A DNA stretch of 64,000 nt from CAZAGD01 sp964484485 (GTDB taxonomy: Bacteria; Desulfobacterota; SM23-61), in the NCBI GenBank assembly GCA_964484485.1, contig CAZAGD010000065.1, positions 7,902-71,901 of the forward strand, given 5' to 3'. Under the pieces are notes generated by a model. The model was not told the DNA's origin. It did no database searches and saw only the letters and a list, made by a program, of their open reading frames with translations. How positions within the stretch are numbered: the first letter of the stretch is position 1; each line of letters opens with the position of its first letter. The position numbers and the translations under genes were made by a program. Below, one piece after another: positions 7,681 through 15,159 of this stretch.

Positions 7681-8963
7681 GGAAATTTGAGTCGGCAGGT
7701 CCTGGGGCAACTTCTTTGGTTATTTTGCCACAAAGGTATTTAATTCTCTTCATTCTTAATGGCCTTTATTTCTTTGTCTATTTTCACCGCGTATCTACGG
7801 CCGTCTTAGCTCCCTATCTGATCGAAGCTTTTTCCGCTTCAGCCACTAGTTTAGGAGCCATGTCTTCAGCTTATTTTTATCCTTATGCTTTGAGTCAGCC
7901 CATGGTGGGCTGGTTAGCCGATCGCTGGGGGGCCAGGAAAATAATTACCTTTTCTACTTTAATCAGCTTCCTGGGGGCCTTTCTCTTTGCCTTAGCCGAG
8001 AGTTTAATTTGGGCAGCTTTTGCTCGAGCTTTAATCGGCTTCGGTGCGGCCGGGGTATTCGTGCCGGCTTTAAAAATTCTCTTGCCGTGGTTCGGCGCTA
8101 AAGCTTTTGCCCGCATGAATACAATTCTTTTAGCCGTGGGGAATATAGGAGCTATTGTCGCCTCCACTCCTTACGCTTGGTTTATCCAGCAAGTGGGCTG
8201 GAGAAATTCCTTCTTCTTTATCGCTGCACTCTCTCTTTTTTTATTCTTTCTCTCAGGGCAATTTGTCAGGGATGCCCCGGAGGCCGAGATAAAACCCGGA
8301 AAAGAATTGGTAGATAAAGAGCAAACTGGGCCACTAGGCTTTATTGATATTTTAAAGTCTCCTTTTTATTGGATAATGGCTACCCTTTTTTTTGCCTACG
8401 GAGGTCCTTTTAGCACCTTTCAAGGTCTTTGGGGCTACCCCTTTTTGATCGATATTTTCGCTTTTGATAAAATACAAGCCAGTTATTTTTTAATGCTCAT
8501 TGCTTGGGGAGTAATCTTGGGCGGTCCTATCTTAGGATTTTTAATTGACAAAAAGTTCTTTAAATATAAAAGAGAATTTTTATCTTTTTTGATTGCTCTG
8601 CAGGTTCTTAATTGGGCTGCCCTTGTTTTTATCGGCCCCTCTTTGGGATATTTTCTTTTGGGGCTAATTTTATTTTTAATGGGCATGTTCTTAGCCGGTA
8701 CTTTGTCATCAGTTTGGTCGATTGTCCGCGAAGAATCCCCTCCCGAGAGACTGGGAACCACTATGGGGATGCTTAACCCAGCTCCTTTTTTGGGTATTGC
8801 CGTTTTTCAGCCATTAACTGGTTACCTTATGGATAGAGTAGGTAAAGAAGGAAATTCCTTTTCCTTCCCTGCTTACCAGCAGGCCTTTGCCTTATGTCTC
8901 TGTTCTTTAATAATTTCTTTAATTTTCTCTTTCATTTTGCCAAGAAAAAGGGATAAACGATGA
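7677..8963 (+). CDS. Major facilitator superfamily transporter
   Basis: A 428-residue inner-membrane carrier with about 12 hydrophobic helices and a charged central loop near residues 200-225. The loop 2-3 motif is recognisable as GWLADRWGARKI (about residues 80-91), and RVSTAVLAP in helix 1 resembles sugar-phosphate/organic-anion carriers of the MFS. The substrate cannot be read from the sequence. No ATG is near the N-terminus. A TTG overlapping the gatB stop is the likely start, so translation is probably coupled to gatB. It overlaps the following TPR gene by four bases (ATGA). Confidence 0.85.
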   Translation: MRKFESAGPGATSLVILPQRYLILFILNGLYFFVYFHRVSTAVLAPYLIEAFSASATSLGAMSSAYFYPYALSQPMVGWLADRWGARKIITFSTLISFLGAFLFALAESLIWAAFARALIGFGAAGVFVPALKILLPWFGAKAFARMNTILLAVGNIGAIVASTPYAWFIQQVGWRNSFFFIAALSLFLFFLSGQFVRDAPEAEIKPGKELVDKEQTGPLGFIDILKSPFYWIMATLFFAYGGPFSTFQGLWGYPFLIDIFAFDKIQASYFLMLIAWGVILGGPILGFLIDKKFFKYKREFLSFLIALQVLNWAALVFIGPSLGYFLLGLILFLMGMFLAGTLSSVWSIVREESPPERLGTTMGMLNPAPFLGIAVFQPLTGYLMDRVGKEGNSFSFPAYQQAFALCLCSLIISLIFSFILPRKRDKR

Positions 8964-10141
8964 CGATTTTATTTTTTGGGGTGAGACTTATCCTGCTTTT
9001 TCTTTTAATTTCTTTAGGAATTTCTGGGCCAAGCACCTGGGCGGTTTCTCCCGCAGATGAAAAAATTAGAATGTTCCTCATTTCGGGGATAGAAAAAGGT
9101 CTAAATCTCCAAGAAAAAGAAGCTTATATGCAATTTAAAAAAGCTATTGAGTTAAATCGGCTTAAGCCTTTGAGTTATTCATTTTTAGCTATGGCTTATT
9201 TATTTTTTTACGAGACGAGCTTTACCGAAAAAGAAAAGAAAGAAAATGAAGGAGCTTTCCTCCCCACGGTTAGGGAAGCGGAAAAAATGGCGGAAAAAGA
9301 GATAGAGGAATCTTCTCCTCAAGCCGAAACTTACTTAGCTTTGGCCATTACCAAAATGGTGAAGAACCGCTATGAGATTTTGCAAAAAAATTATTTCCGC
9401 GCTTTCCGCGAAGCTCAGTCTGTCTATAGGACTTTAGAAAAAGTTCAGGAATTGGATCCCCAAAATTACGAAGTTTATTATCCTCTGGGGGTGCTGCATT
9501 ACCACTTGGCTCATTTGCCTGGTTTAGCCCGCTTCCTATCCGCTCTTTTCATTACCGCGGCCGATCCAGAAAAAGGAATTCAAGAACTGGAAAAAGCGGC
9601 CGAGAAGAGTTTTTTTATGCGCGACTTGGCCCGCGCCAATTTAGTTTCCATTTATGGCGGCTATGAAAAAAAATATGCCCAAGCCCTTCCGCTGGCGCAG
9701 GCTTTAAAAGAAAAATACCCCCAAAATTATAATTTTACTTTTGCTTTAGCTAATATCTTTTCTGAGCTTGGACAATTTGCCGCGGCCTTCGGCCAAGCAA
9801 AAGAGATTGAAGAAAATCTGCGCGCTCTGCGTTTTCCATACCGCCCAGAGCTATGGCCGCGCTATTATCAGCTTTTGGGAAAAATTTATTTTGATCAGGG
9901 CCGTTACGAGCCAGCCCGAGAATATTTTAATTTGGCTTTAAAAGATCAAGCTTTCTATAATGCCCGGGTACGGGCTTGGGCTTTTGTACGCTTAGGAATG
10001 ATCCATGATGTGCAAAAGCAAAGAAAGCTCGCCGAAGAATATTACCAAAAAGCCTTAGAGGTGGAAGGGGCTGAAGGTTTAGCTCAGCGCACAGCCCAGG
10101 AATACCTCAAAACACCTTATGTTTTATCTCCCCAAAAATAA
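8960..10141 (+). CDS. Exported TPR-repeat protein of unknown function
   Basis: A 393-residue protein with an N-terminal signal peptide (hydrophobic core about residues 5-25, likely cleavage after the WAVS region), so it is periplasmic or envelope-associated. The body is helical with tetratricopeptide-like units. The clearest are at about 300-335 (YYQLLGKIYFDQGRYEPAREYF) and 345-375 (AFVRLGMIHDVQKQRKLAEEYY); a degenerate one near 160-190 contains YPLGVLHYHLAHL. It starts inside the stop codon of the MFS gene, so the two are coupled. TPR proteins act as protein-binding scaffolds; no partner is evident. Confidence 0.75.
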   Translation: MTILFFGVRLILLFLLISLGISGPSTWAVSPADEKIRMFLISGIEKGLNLQEKEAYMQFKKAIELNRLKPLSYSFLAMAYLFFYETSFTEKEKKENEGAFLPTVREAEKMAEKEIEESSPQAETYLALAITKMVKNRYEILQKNYFRAFREAQSVYRTLEKVQELDPQNYEVYYPLGVLHYHLAHLPGLARFLSALFITAADPEKGIQELEKAAEKSFFMRDLARANLVSIYGGYEKKYAQALPLAQALKEKYPQNYNFTFALANIFSELGQFAAAFGQAKEIEENLRALRFPYRPELWPRYYQLLGKIYFDQGRYEPAREYFNLALKDQAFYNARVRAWAFVRLGMIHDVQKQRKLAEEYYQKALEVEGAEGLAQRTAQEYLKTPYVLSPQK

Positions 10142-10155
10142 ATTAAGGAGGAAAT

Positions 10156-10554
10156 ATGGAAAAAGAATTTATTCCTTTTGGGCGCGAAATGGGTTTTAAA
10201 GTTGCTTTTAGTAATGCTTTAGGGATCGATCTGGCGCGGGCTAAACGTTTAATATTCATTTCTGGCCAAATCGCTTTCGATGAAAAGGGAATTTTTATCG
10301 GAGTTGGGGATATAGAAGCGCAAACCAGACAAGTCTTGAAGAATATTCAGCGTCATCTGGAGAAAATGGGTGGGAAAATGGATGATATCGTCCAAGTGAC
10401 CGTGTTCGTCAAGGATATGAGCGGCTTAGAAAAAATTCATCAAGTTCGGTTGCAGTTTTTTCATGAACCTTACCCCACAAGTACGTTAGTAGAAGTAAAA
10501 GGTTTCGTGCATCCTGACGCCTTAATTGAAATAAATGCTCTGGCCATTATTTAA
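10156..10554 (+). CDS. RidA/YjgF/Rid-family protein lacking the substrate Arg
   Basis: A 132-residue single-domain protein of the Rid (YER057c/UK114) fold, which forms trimers. Family features are the KRLIFISGQIAFDEKG segment, the central NIQRHLEKMGGKMDDIVQVTVFVKDM stretch, and the C-terminal IEINALAI. In enamine/imine deaminases of the RidA group the motif PARS...VEV supplies an Arg that binds the substrate carboxylate. Here the segment is PTSTLVEV, so that Arg is absent. The protein probably belongs to a non-RidA Rid subgroup with another substrate. A strong site (AAGGAGGAAAT) precedes the ATG. Its stop codon overlaps that of the converging TRAP permease. Confidence 0.88.
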   Translation: MEKEFIPFGREMGFKVAFSNALGIDLARAKRLIFISGQIAFDEKGIFIGVGDIEAQTRQVLKNIQRHLEKMGGKMDDIVQVTVFVKDMSGLEKIHQVRLQFFHEPYPTSTLVEVKGFVHPDALIEINALAII

Positions 10555-12455
10555 TATGAAACGGTGGTCTTTCTCTTTTTGAGGAACCAATATATTATAA
10601 AAAGCGCTACAGGGATTATAGCGGAAATGGCGTAGATAAGGTTAGGATGGAAAATAATTACTAAGGAAAAACCGGCGAGAATGAGGCGCATGAGTATGTC
10701 CACCATCTGTTTTTCACTATATTGGGCCTGCCACGCAAATACTATGCCTAAAGTTCCGGCCATCAATAGGCCCATAGCACCGAGTTGCGCTATACCAGGC
10801 TCGATAACTAATTGCGGCCGGGAAAAAACCCCTCCCATGAGCACGAAAATGACACTACATAATTGAATAGCCCGAAATAGAGTAGCATTAAACCCGGCCT
10901 CCGCAATTTTAGACGTAACCGCCGCCGATACAGATGTGGGTGGAGTAAGTTCGCCCCATACAGCCACAAAAAAAGCAAAGAAATGAATTACCCACGGATT
11001 TATGCCAATCTTTTGCATCGCCGGCGCAATAACTAAAACGGTAATTATATAAGTAGGCGCTGGCGGAAGACCAGTGCCTAAAAGAGAACCTAAGATAAAA
11101 GCTATTAGAACCATAGCCACTATATTCATGCCCGCAGCTTCCATAAGGATGAAACCAATCTTTGTGGTCACCCCTGTATTCACTACTACCCCGGTCATAA
11201 TAGACAAGCTACTTAATAAAAGAGTTAAATCAAAAGTCATACTGGCAAAGTGATCGAGCATGCGCAAATAAGGTGCTCCAAATGAACGCAGAGAGCGTAC
11301 GGGAGATTTTTGAAAAGCCATAAAATGAACTAAAGTAGCCGCGATAATAACGGCAATAAAGACCCGGAGAGCAGCAAGCATAGGAGGCAACTGGGTAATG
11401 CCCATCAGTAGAATCAACCCAGCAATAACTCCCCCATAAAGGATAAGATTAATTTTATCTATAAACTGCATTTCTGCCGGAATACGCACCATCTTTTTTT
11501 GATAACGTACGGAAATTAAATATACAGCTACGCTAACCCCCAGATAATAAATTAATGCTGGAGCGTATCCTCTGGCGACGACTTCAAAGTAGCTCTTTCC
11601 TAAGAATTCGGCCATGAGGAAGGCGGCAATCCCCATGACGGGCGGCATTAATTGCCCGCCCATAGAAGAAGCGGTTTCAATGGCCGCCGCATTAACTTTA
11701 GGTATGCCACTAGCGATCATAGCTGGGATGGTGGCCGATCCGATGGTAATAGCGTTGGCTGCTCCACTACCACTTACCGTACCTACGGCCATAGATCCTA
11801 AAACTGCTGCTTGTGGTAACGCGTGGGCCGATTTATTAGCCAAACGAGAAGCTGTCTTCACGATAGATTCCACGCAACCAAAAGCGCGCATGACGCTTAA
11901 GACAAGTAAAAAAGATCCGATCAAGGTAAGAGCAAGTTGTGGGAGATTGGAAAAGACTCCGGTAGCCAGCTCTACGCTCATGGAGGTAAAAATCCTTTTC
12001 CAACTTAAGCCGGGATGGCCGAACATGCCCGGAATCAGCCAACCATAGACCGCATAAATGATCAAAATTAGATTAAGAACAAACAAAGCAAAGTGCCGCT
12101 TGCGCGTATATTCCAAAACTAAGATAAACATGAAGCCGCCGATGATTATGTCCGTGGTGTTCCACACTCCGGCCCGCACTGTACCTATCGTTTCAAATTC
12201 CAAGCCGATATAAAAGAGGACGACGAAAGAAAGGCCCAAATAAATAAAGGCCATTATGTAATTGGCGGTAGGACTGAGCTTGGGGTAAAATTCATTCTTC
12301 CGTAAGCAATCAAGGGTAAAAAGAATAAAAGTAATGGGCAACAAAACCACCGCTAAGAGCGTTGGCCCCCCTTCGCCGGTTATATAATAATGGAAAAGGT
12401 AACCGAAGAAGAATAAAGCAAACAGAGTATAAAGATTATTAATAAAAGACTTCAT
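10551..12455 (-). CDS. TRAP transporter fused permease (4TM/12TM, TAXI-associated)
   Basis: A 634-residue inner-membrane protein that joins the small (DctQ-like) and large (DctM-like) TRAP subunits. Around 16 hydrophobic segments are visible. The DctM part contains GSMAVGTVSGSGAANAITIGS and the GTGLPPAPTYIITVLVIAP re-entrant motif, both typical of TAXI-linked fusions. It imports an organic acid using the Na+ gradient together with the receptor encoded just upstream (12536-13564). A strong hairpin with a T-run lies between the two genes and probably lowers permease expression relative to the receptor. The substrate is unknown; TAXI systems often move dicarboxylates or glutamate-like compounds. 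Confidence 0.93.
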   Translation of the reverse strand: MKSFINNLYTLFALFFFGYLFHYYITGEGGPTLLAVVLLPITFILFTLDCLRKNEFYPKLSPTANYIMAFIYLGLSFVVLFYIGLEFETIGTVRAGVWNTTDIIIGGFMFILVLEYTRKRHFALFVLNLILIIYAVYGWLIPGMFGHPGLSWKRIFTSMSVELATGVFSNLPQLALTLIGSFLLVLSVMRAFGCVESIVKTASRLANKSAHALPQAAVLGSMAVGTVSGSGAANAITIGSATIPAMIASGIPKVNAAAIETASSMGGQLMPPVMGIAAFLMAEFLGKSYFEVVARGYAPALIYYLGVSVAVYLISVRYQKKMVRIPAEMQFIDKINLILYGGVIAGLILLMGITQLPPMLAALRVFIAVIIAATLVHFMAFQKSPVRSLRSFGAPYLRMLDHFASMTFDLTLLLSSLSIMTGVVVNTGVTTKIGFILMEAAGMNIVAMVLIAFILGSLLGTGLPPAPTYIITVLVIAPAMQKIGINPWVIHFFAFFVAVWGELTPPTSVSAAVTSKIAEAGFNATLFRAIQLCSVIFVLMGGVFSRPQLVIEPGIAQLGAMGLLMAGTLGIVFAWQAQYSEKQMVDILMRLILAGFSLVIIFHPNLIYAISAIIPVALFIIYWFLKKRKTTVSY

Positions 12456-12493
12456 TTTCTTGGTCCGTTATTTCTTATAAAAATAAAACAAAA

Positions 12494-12522
12494 AAGTCCC
12501 GGGTAGCAAAAACCCGGGACTT
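12494..12522 (-). terminator. Rho-independent terminator/attenuator between TAXI receptor and permease
   Basis: An 11-bp perfect stem, AAGTCCCGGGT (12494-12504) with ACCCGGGACTT (12512-12522), and a 7-base loop. On the minus strand it is followed by TTTTTTGTTTTATTTTT. Its place between receptor and permease suggests partial termination that keeps receptor levels high. Confidence 0.85.
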
Positions 12523-12535
12523 AAGGAGAGAATAA

Positions 12536-13564
12536 TTATTTAGCTTTGGCAATGCGCCCATCCCACTTGCTATCCCAAACATTTTTTTCGCGCATATATT
12601 TGGCCAAGCCTGGATGAATGGGCACAAAATCTACCGCTGCTTCGACACCTTGCCGTTGAAATCCGGGCATATCCTTCTGCAGCTGAATAAAAGCACTATC
12701 TGCCTTAGCTAAATCAGTAGCATTTTTTTCAATAATGGTGAGCATCTTATAAACATCTTCTTCGGGGATTTCTAACCCCACATGGAAGCCATAATAAAAA
12801 GGCAATAAAAGCGCCTTATCTGCATGAATATTTTTCTTGAAGGCCTCTGGCTTGACTTCCATAATGGAAAATTTTGCTTTCTTCAAAATCTCAATTTCTT
12901 CTGGACTGGGGTTCAATATCGCCCAATCTGTCCCTACAGATATTTCGATAATCCAAGGGGCGGTGGTAATTCCGGAATTGGTATAAGCGTTAAAAGCCTT
13001 TATTGTTCCTGCTTCTAATTGGGCCCCTACCGAAGAGAGATCCATTTCTCTATAGGTAAATTTTATACCTAAGGCTCGGAGAGCCCTTTCTAAATGAGCC
13101 CGCACATCCCAGGGTAAAGGTCCGGTAAAAATGGGCTGCCCGGTTAAATCACGCCATTGTTTGAATTTTCCTCTATCCTTGGCCATTATGCCAACACCCA
13201 CTTCTGTTGAAAATGCCCAGAAAGATTGTACTGGATACCTTTTAATTTGGGATTTGAAACCTTTAAAGCGGTTAATGTCGTTGGCTAATTCGTAAAAAGC
13301 AATATCGGCGCCATAATAGCCGTCGAACTCACCAGTTGCATAACCTTTGACCGAAACAACTGCCCCCGGCGTGGGTAAGGCAGTTACTTTGTATTTGGGC
13401 AATTCTTTATTTATTAAAGCCGCCAAGTTAACCAAGGCTCTATGTCCTGAAGAACCGGCCGCCGAAGTAGCCCAACGAATATCCTTGGCCTGCCCCCAGC
13501 TTAAGGTAGTTATCGCTCCCCAAAAAACTGCGATAAATAAAAAAACAAGCCATCTTTTTTTCAT
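12536..13564 (-). CDS. TAXI-family TRAP transporter solute receptor
   Basis: A 342-residue periplasmic binding protein. A Sec signal peptide (MKKRWLVFLFIAVFWGAITT..., cleavage near SWGQA) is followed by the TAXI core RWATSAAGSSGHRALVNLAALIN and the GYYGADIAFYELAND segment. It captures the substrate and delivers it to the fused permease encoded downstream. The ribosome-binding site AAGGAGGT is five bases from the ATG. A predicted promoter (13594-13622) lies about 25 bases upstream, so this gene heads the two-gene operon. Confidence 0.93.
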   Translation of the reverse strand: MKKRWLVFLFIAVFWGAITTLSWGQAKDIRWATSAAGSSGHRALVNLAALINKELPKYKVTALPTPGAVVSVKGYATGEFDGYYGADIAFYELANDINRFKGFKSQIKRYPVQSFWAFSTEVGVGIMAKDRGKFKQWRDLTGQPIFTGPLPWDVRAHLERALRALGIKFTYREMDLSSVGAQLEAGTIKAFNAYTNSGITTAPWIIEISVGTDWAILNPSPEEIEILKKAKFSIMEVKPEAFKKNIHADKALLLPFYYGFHVGLEIPEEDVYKMLTIIEKNATDLAKADSAFIQLQKDMPGFQRQGVEAAVDFVPIHPGLAKYMREKNVWDSKWDGRIAKAK

Positions 13565-13593
13565 CTTTTACCTCCTTGGCTGAATTTTAATTT

Positions 13594-13622
13594 ATTCTAT
13601 ATACTCTGCGCAAAAAGTGCAA
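13594..13622 (-). promoter_or_regulatory. Predicted promoter of the TAXI TRAP operon
   Basis: Minus strand: TTGCAC at 13622-13617, 17-base spacer, TAGAAT at 13599-13594. The start would be near 13587, about 23 bases before the receptor ATG. Confidence 0.5.
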
Positions 13623-13680
13623 ACAAAAAATTTATTTCTTCTTAATGTCTTACTACACCTTTCTCTGCTGGCGAGAAGAA

Positions 13681-13736
13681 AAGGCTTGTCGCTTGCTAAG
13701 TATAATTCGTAAGGTAAGGGTCTAACTCCCCCAAAT
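13681..13736. repeat. Direct repeat D, copy 1
   Basis: AAGGCTTGTCGCTTGCTAAG and the following TATAATTCGTAAGG...TCTAACTC match 14964-15018 in the same orientation with a few changes. The two copies flank the DUF2848 gene. Function is unknown. Confidence 0.6.
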
Positions 13737-13746
13737 CCCTCTTAAG

Positions 13747-13986
13747 TTATTAATCGGAGCAAATAAATATTTACAGTTATCACTCTTATCTTACTCCGTG
13801 GTCTGGCTTTATCGAGTTTTCCCAATGAAATTTTGTCGTAATTACCCATAAGAAATAAAACGACATGCGGCAAGGGACAAGCACTTGCCCTACATTTGAG
13901 GTTTTTTTAATTTCTCGTAGGGCAAGCCCTTGAGGCTTGCCGAACCACGCATGAAGATGTCGTTTATTTTATGCTCCCATCAATAA
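13747..13986. repeat. Family B repeat, full-length copy (240 bp)
   Basis: Fills most of the gap between the TAXI receptor and the DUF2848 gene. The ends are imperfect inverted repeats: TTATTAATCGGAGCAAATAA at the left, and the complement of TTATTGATGGGAGCATAAAA at the right. The core contains two nested hairpins (CAAGGGACAAGCACTTGCCC and GTAGGGCAAGCCCTTGAGGC) that also pair with each other across an AT-rich loop. An equally long copy lies at 48379-48618, a truncated inverted copy at 44161-44371 and a diverged core at 52923-53000. No transposase or coding frame is present. Confidence 0.7.
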
Positions 13987-14037
13987 AAGGCGGAAAGGGG
14001 GGTTATGAGATGAGGAAAGTTTATGCCGTGTAGGCAG

Positions 14038-14736
14038 TCATAAATATTGGGGCAATATCTTAACAGTATATTTATGCGCAATGCGGCGCCCCAATATGGG
14101 ATCTTCCATCTCCAATTTGTAAGCATCTCCATATATTAAGCCACTCTTCGTGGCAATGGTTCCGGAAAAAAGGACGACGCCTTTCCCTTTTAAACTTTCT
14201 GCTTCGGGTATTTTCGCCATTATTTCTTGGGGTGAAAGAATTGTGCCCAAAGAGGCTTCTTGGTAAAGGATTTTTTCCTTATCTTTAAAAACCCAGCAGC
14301 GCAAAACGAGATTATCCCAATGATCTTCAATATCTGGCCAAGGCCAACATTCCTTGGCCAAACATTTGGCATACATTTGTTTGGAAGCCGGAATAGATTT
14401 CGCCTCTACCTCGCGGTCGGTATGGTCGCTACCTACGGTAACCCATATCTCTTCTCCTCGCCAAAGCAGAACATATTCAATTTCTCCAGATGACTGCGAG
14501 CTAATCACTGAAATTTCATCATCCGTAGTCAATAGATAAGTGGAAAAATTCATATAAATGGGAATTCGCGACGGACCAGCTATGCCTAATTTGGCCAGCT
14601 CATCAATATGTTCCTGAAGCGCCTGCCGATCTTTTCCCACCCACCCACTGCAAATAAGATGATCAACGATAAAATTTAATTGTTTTGAGCCTTTTTTCTC
14701 AATAACAGTCATTGCCAGCACTTTAGGCGTTATCAT
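14038..14736 (-). CDS. DUF2848 family protein
   Basis: A 232-residue cytoplasmic protein matching the DUF2848 family as I recall it. Segments include TTDDEISVISSQSSGEIEYV, VTVGSDHTDREVEAKSI, ASKQMYAKCLAKECW, LYQEASLGTILSP and the C-terminal MEDPILGRRIAHKY. The family has no settled function. A fumarylacetoacetase-like fold has been suggested, and members often sit near organic-acid transporters and hydrolases, as here beside a DctPQM operon. The ATG at 14736 is chosen because a GAAAGGA site precedes it and a good promoter ends about 30 bases upstream; an in-frame ATG 96 bases earlier lies inside that promoter. Direct repeats (13681-13736 and 14964-15018) flank the locus. Confidence 0.8.
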   Translation of the reverse strand: MITPKVLAMTVIEKKGSKQLNFIVDHLICSGWVGKDRQALQEHIDELAKLGIAGPSRIPIYMNFSTYLLTTDDEISVISSQSSGEIEYVLLWRGEEIWVTVGSDHTDREVEAKSIPASKQMYAKCLAKECWPWPDIEDHWDNLVLRCWVFKDKEKILYQEASLGTILSPQEIMAKIPEAESLKGKGVVLFSGTIATKSGLIYGDAYKLEMEDPILGRRIAHKYTVKILPQYL

Positions 14737-14773
14737 TTTTGTTTCCTTTCTATTACTTATAATTGCTTTAACA

Positions 14774-14801
14774 ATTTTATAAGATAGAAATAATATGTCA
14801 A
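14774..14801 (-). promoter_or_regulatory. Predicted promoter of the DUF2848 gene
   Basis: Minus strand: perfect TTGACA at 14801-14796, 16-base spacer, TAAAAT at 14779-14774. The start site near 14767 leaves a 30-base leader and supports the ATG at 14736. Confidence 0.65.
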
Positions 14802-14821
14802 CTTTTTTGTGGTCAACTTGG

Positions 14822-14860
14822 TAATACCTCACGGAAGGATAGAAACTTTAATTTTTTGGG
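14822..14860. repeat. Short dispersed repeat E, copy 1
   Basis: The AATACCTCACGGAAGGATAG block and the following AAACTTTAATTTTTT match 44057-44096 with four or five changes. It lies upstream of the DUF2848 promoter; purpose unknown. Confidence 0.5.
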
Positions 14861-14963
14861 CCGGAAATTCGGAAATAATAACTTCTCTATTAAATAACAC
14901 CTTACCCAACGAAGTATTGTTGTAGGACAAAGGCTTATTCTGGTCAAGTTTAATCCGTAGCCT

Positions 14964-15018
14964 AAGGTCTTGTCGCTCGCTGGGTATAATTCGTAATGTG
15001 AAGGTCTAACTCTCCCTC
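14964..15018. repeat. Direct repeat D, copy 2
   Basis: Same sequence and orientation as 13681-13736 (AAGGTCTTGTCGCTCGCTGG, then TATAATTCGTAATG...TCTAACTCTCC). It runs directly into the family A fragment. The remaining sequence between 14861 and 14963 shows nothing recognisable. Confidence 0.6.
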
Positions 15019-15069
15019 TCTCCCTCCCGCCTGAATTAATCTGGAATTTAAAAACTGATCGACGGTCAG
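15011..15069. mobile_element. Family A element fragment (outer end)
   Basis: CTCCCGCCTGAATTAATCTG and the following GAATTTAAAAACTGATCGACGGTCAG match the right half of copy 2 (53205-53250). The other half and a target duplication are not found, so this is a truncated copy. The GACGGTCAG end (15061-15069) lies 14 bases before the -35 box of the dctP promoter. Confidence 0.6.
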
Positions 15070-15083
15070 GACAATTTTTATTA

Positions 15084-15111
15084 TTGACAAGCTTGAAAAA
15101 ATAAGTATTTT
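15084..15111 (+). promoter_or_regulatory. Predicted promoter of the dctPQM operon
   Basis: Perfect TTGACA at 15084-15089, 16-base spacer, TATTTT at 15106-15111. The start near 15118 gives a leader of about 42 bases to the dctP ATG. Confidence 0.55.
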
Positions 15112-15159
15112 TTAACAAAATTAAATTAGGAGATCAATTCAAATGAGGGGGAGTAAAAA

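Noticed and set aside
11614..12048. 144-codon frame opposite the TRAP permease
   Set aside because: Ala/Met-rich antisense shadow of hydrophobic coding sequence.
13747..13986. CRISPR or other regularly spaced repeat array
   Set aside because: The internal hairpins are palindromic arms of one element, not evenly spaced identical repeats with unique spacers.
14813..15118. 101-codon open frame on the minus strand
   Set aside because: It spans the family A fragment, direct repeat D and the dctP promoter, has no ribosome-binding site and shows no domain.
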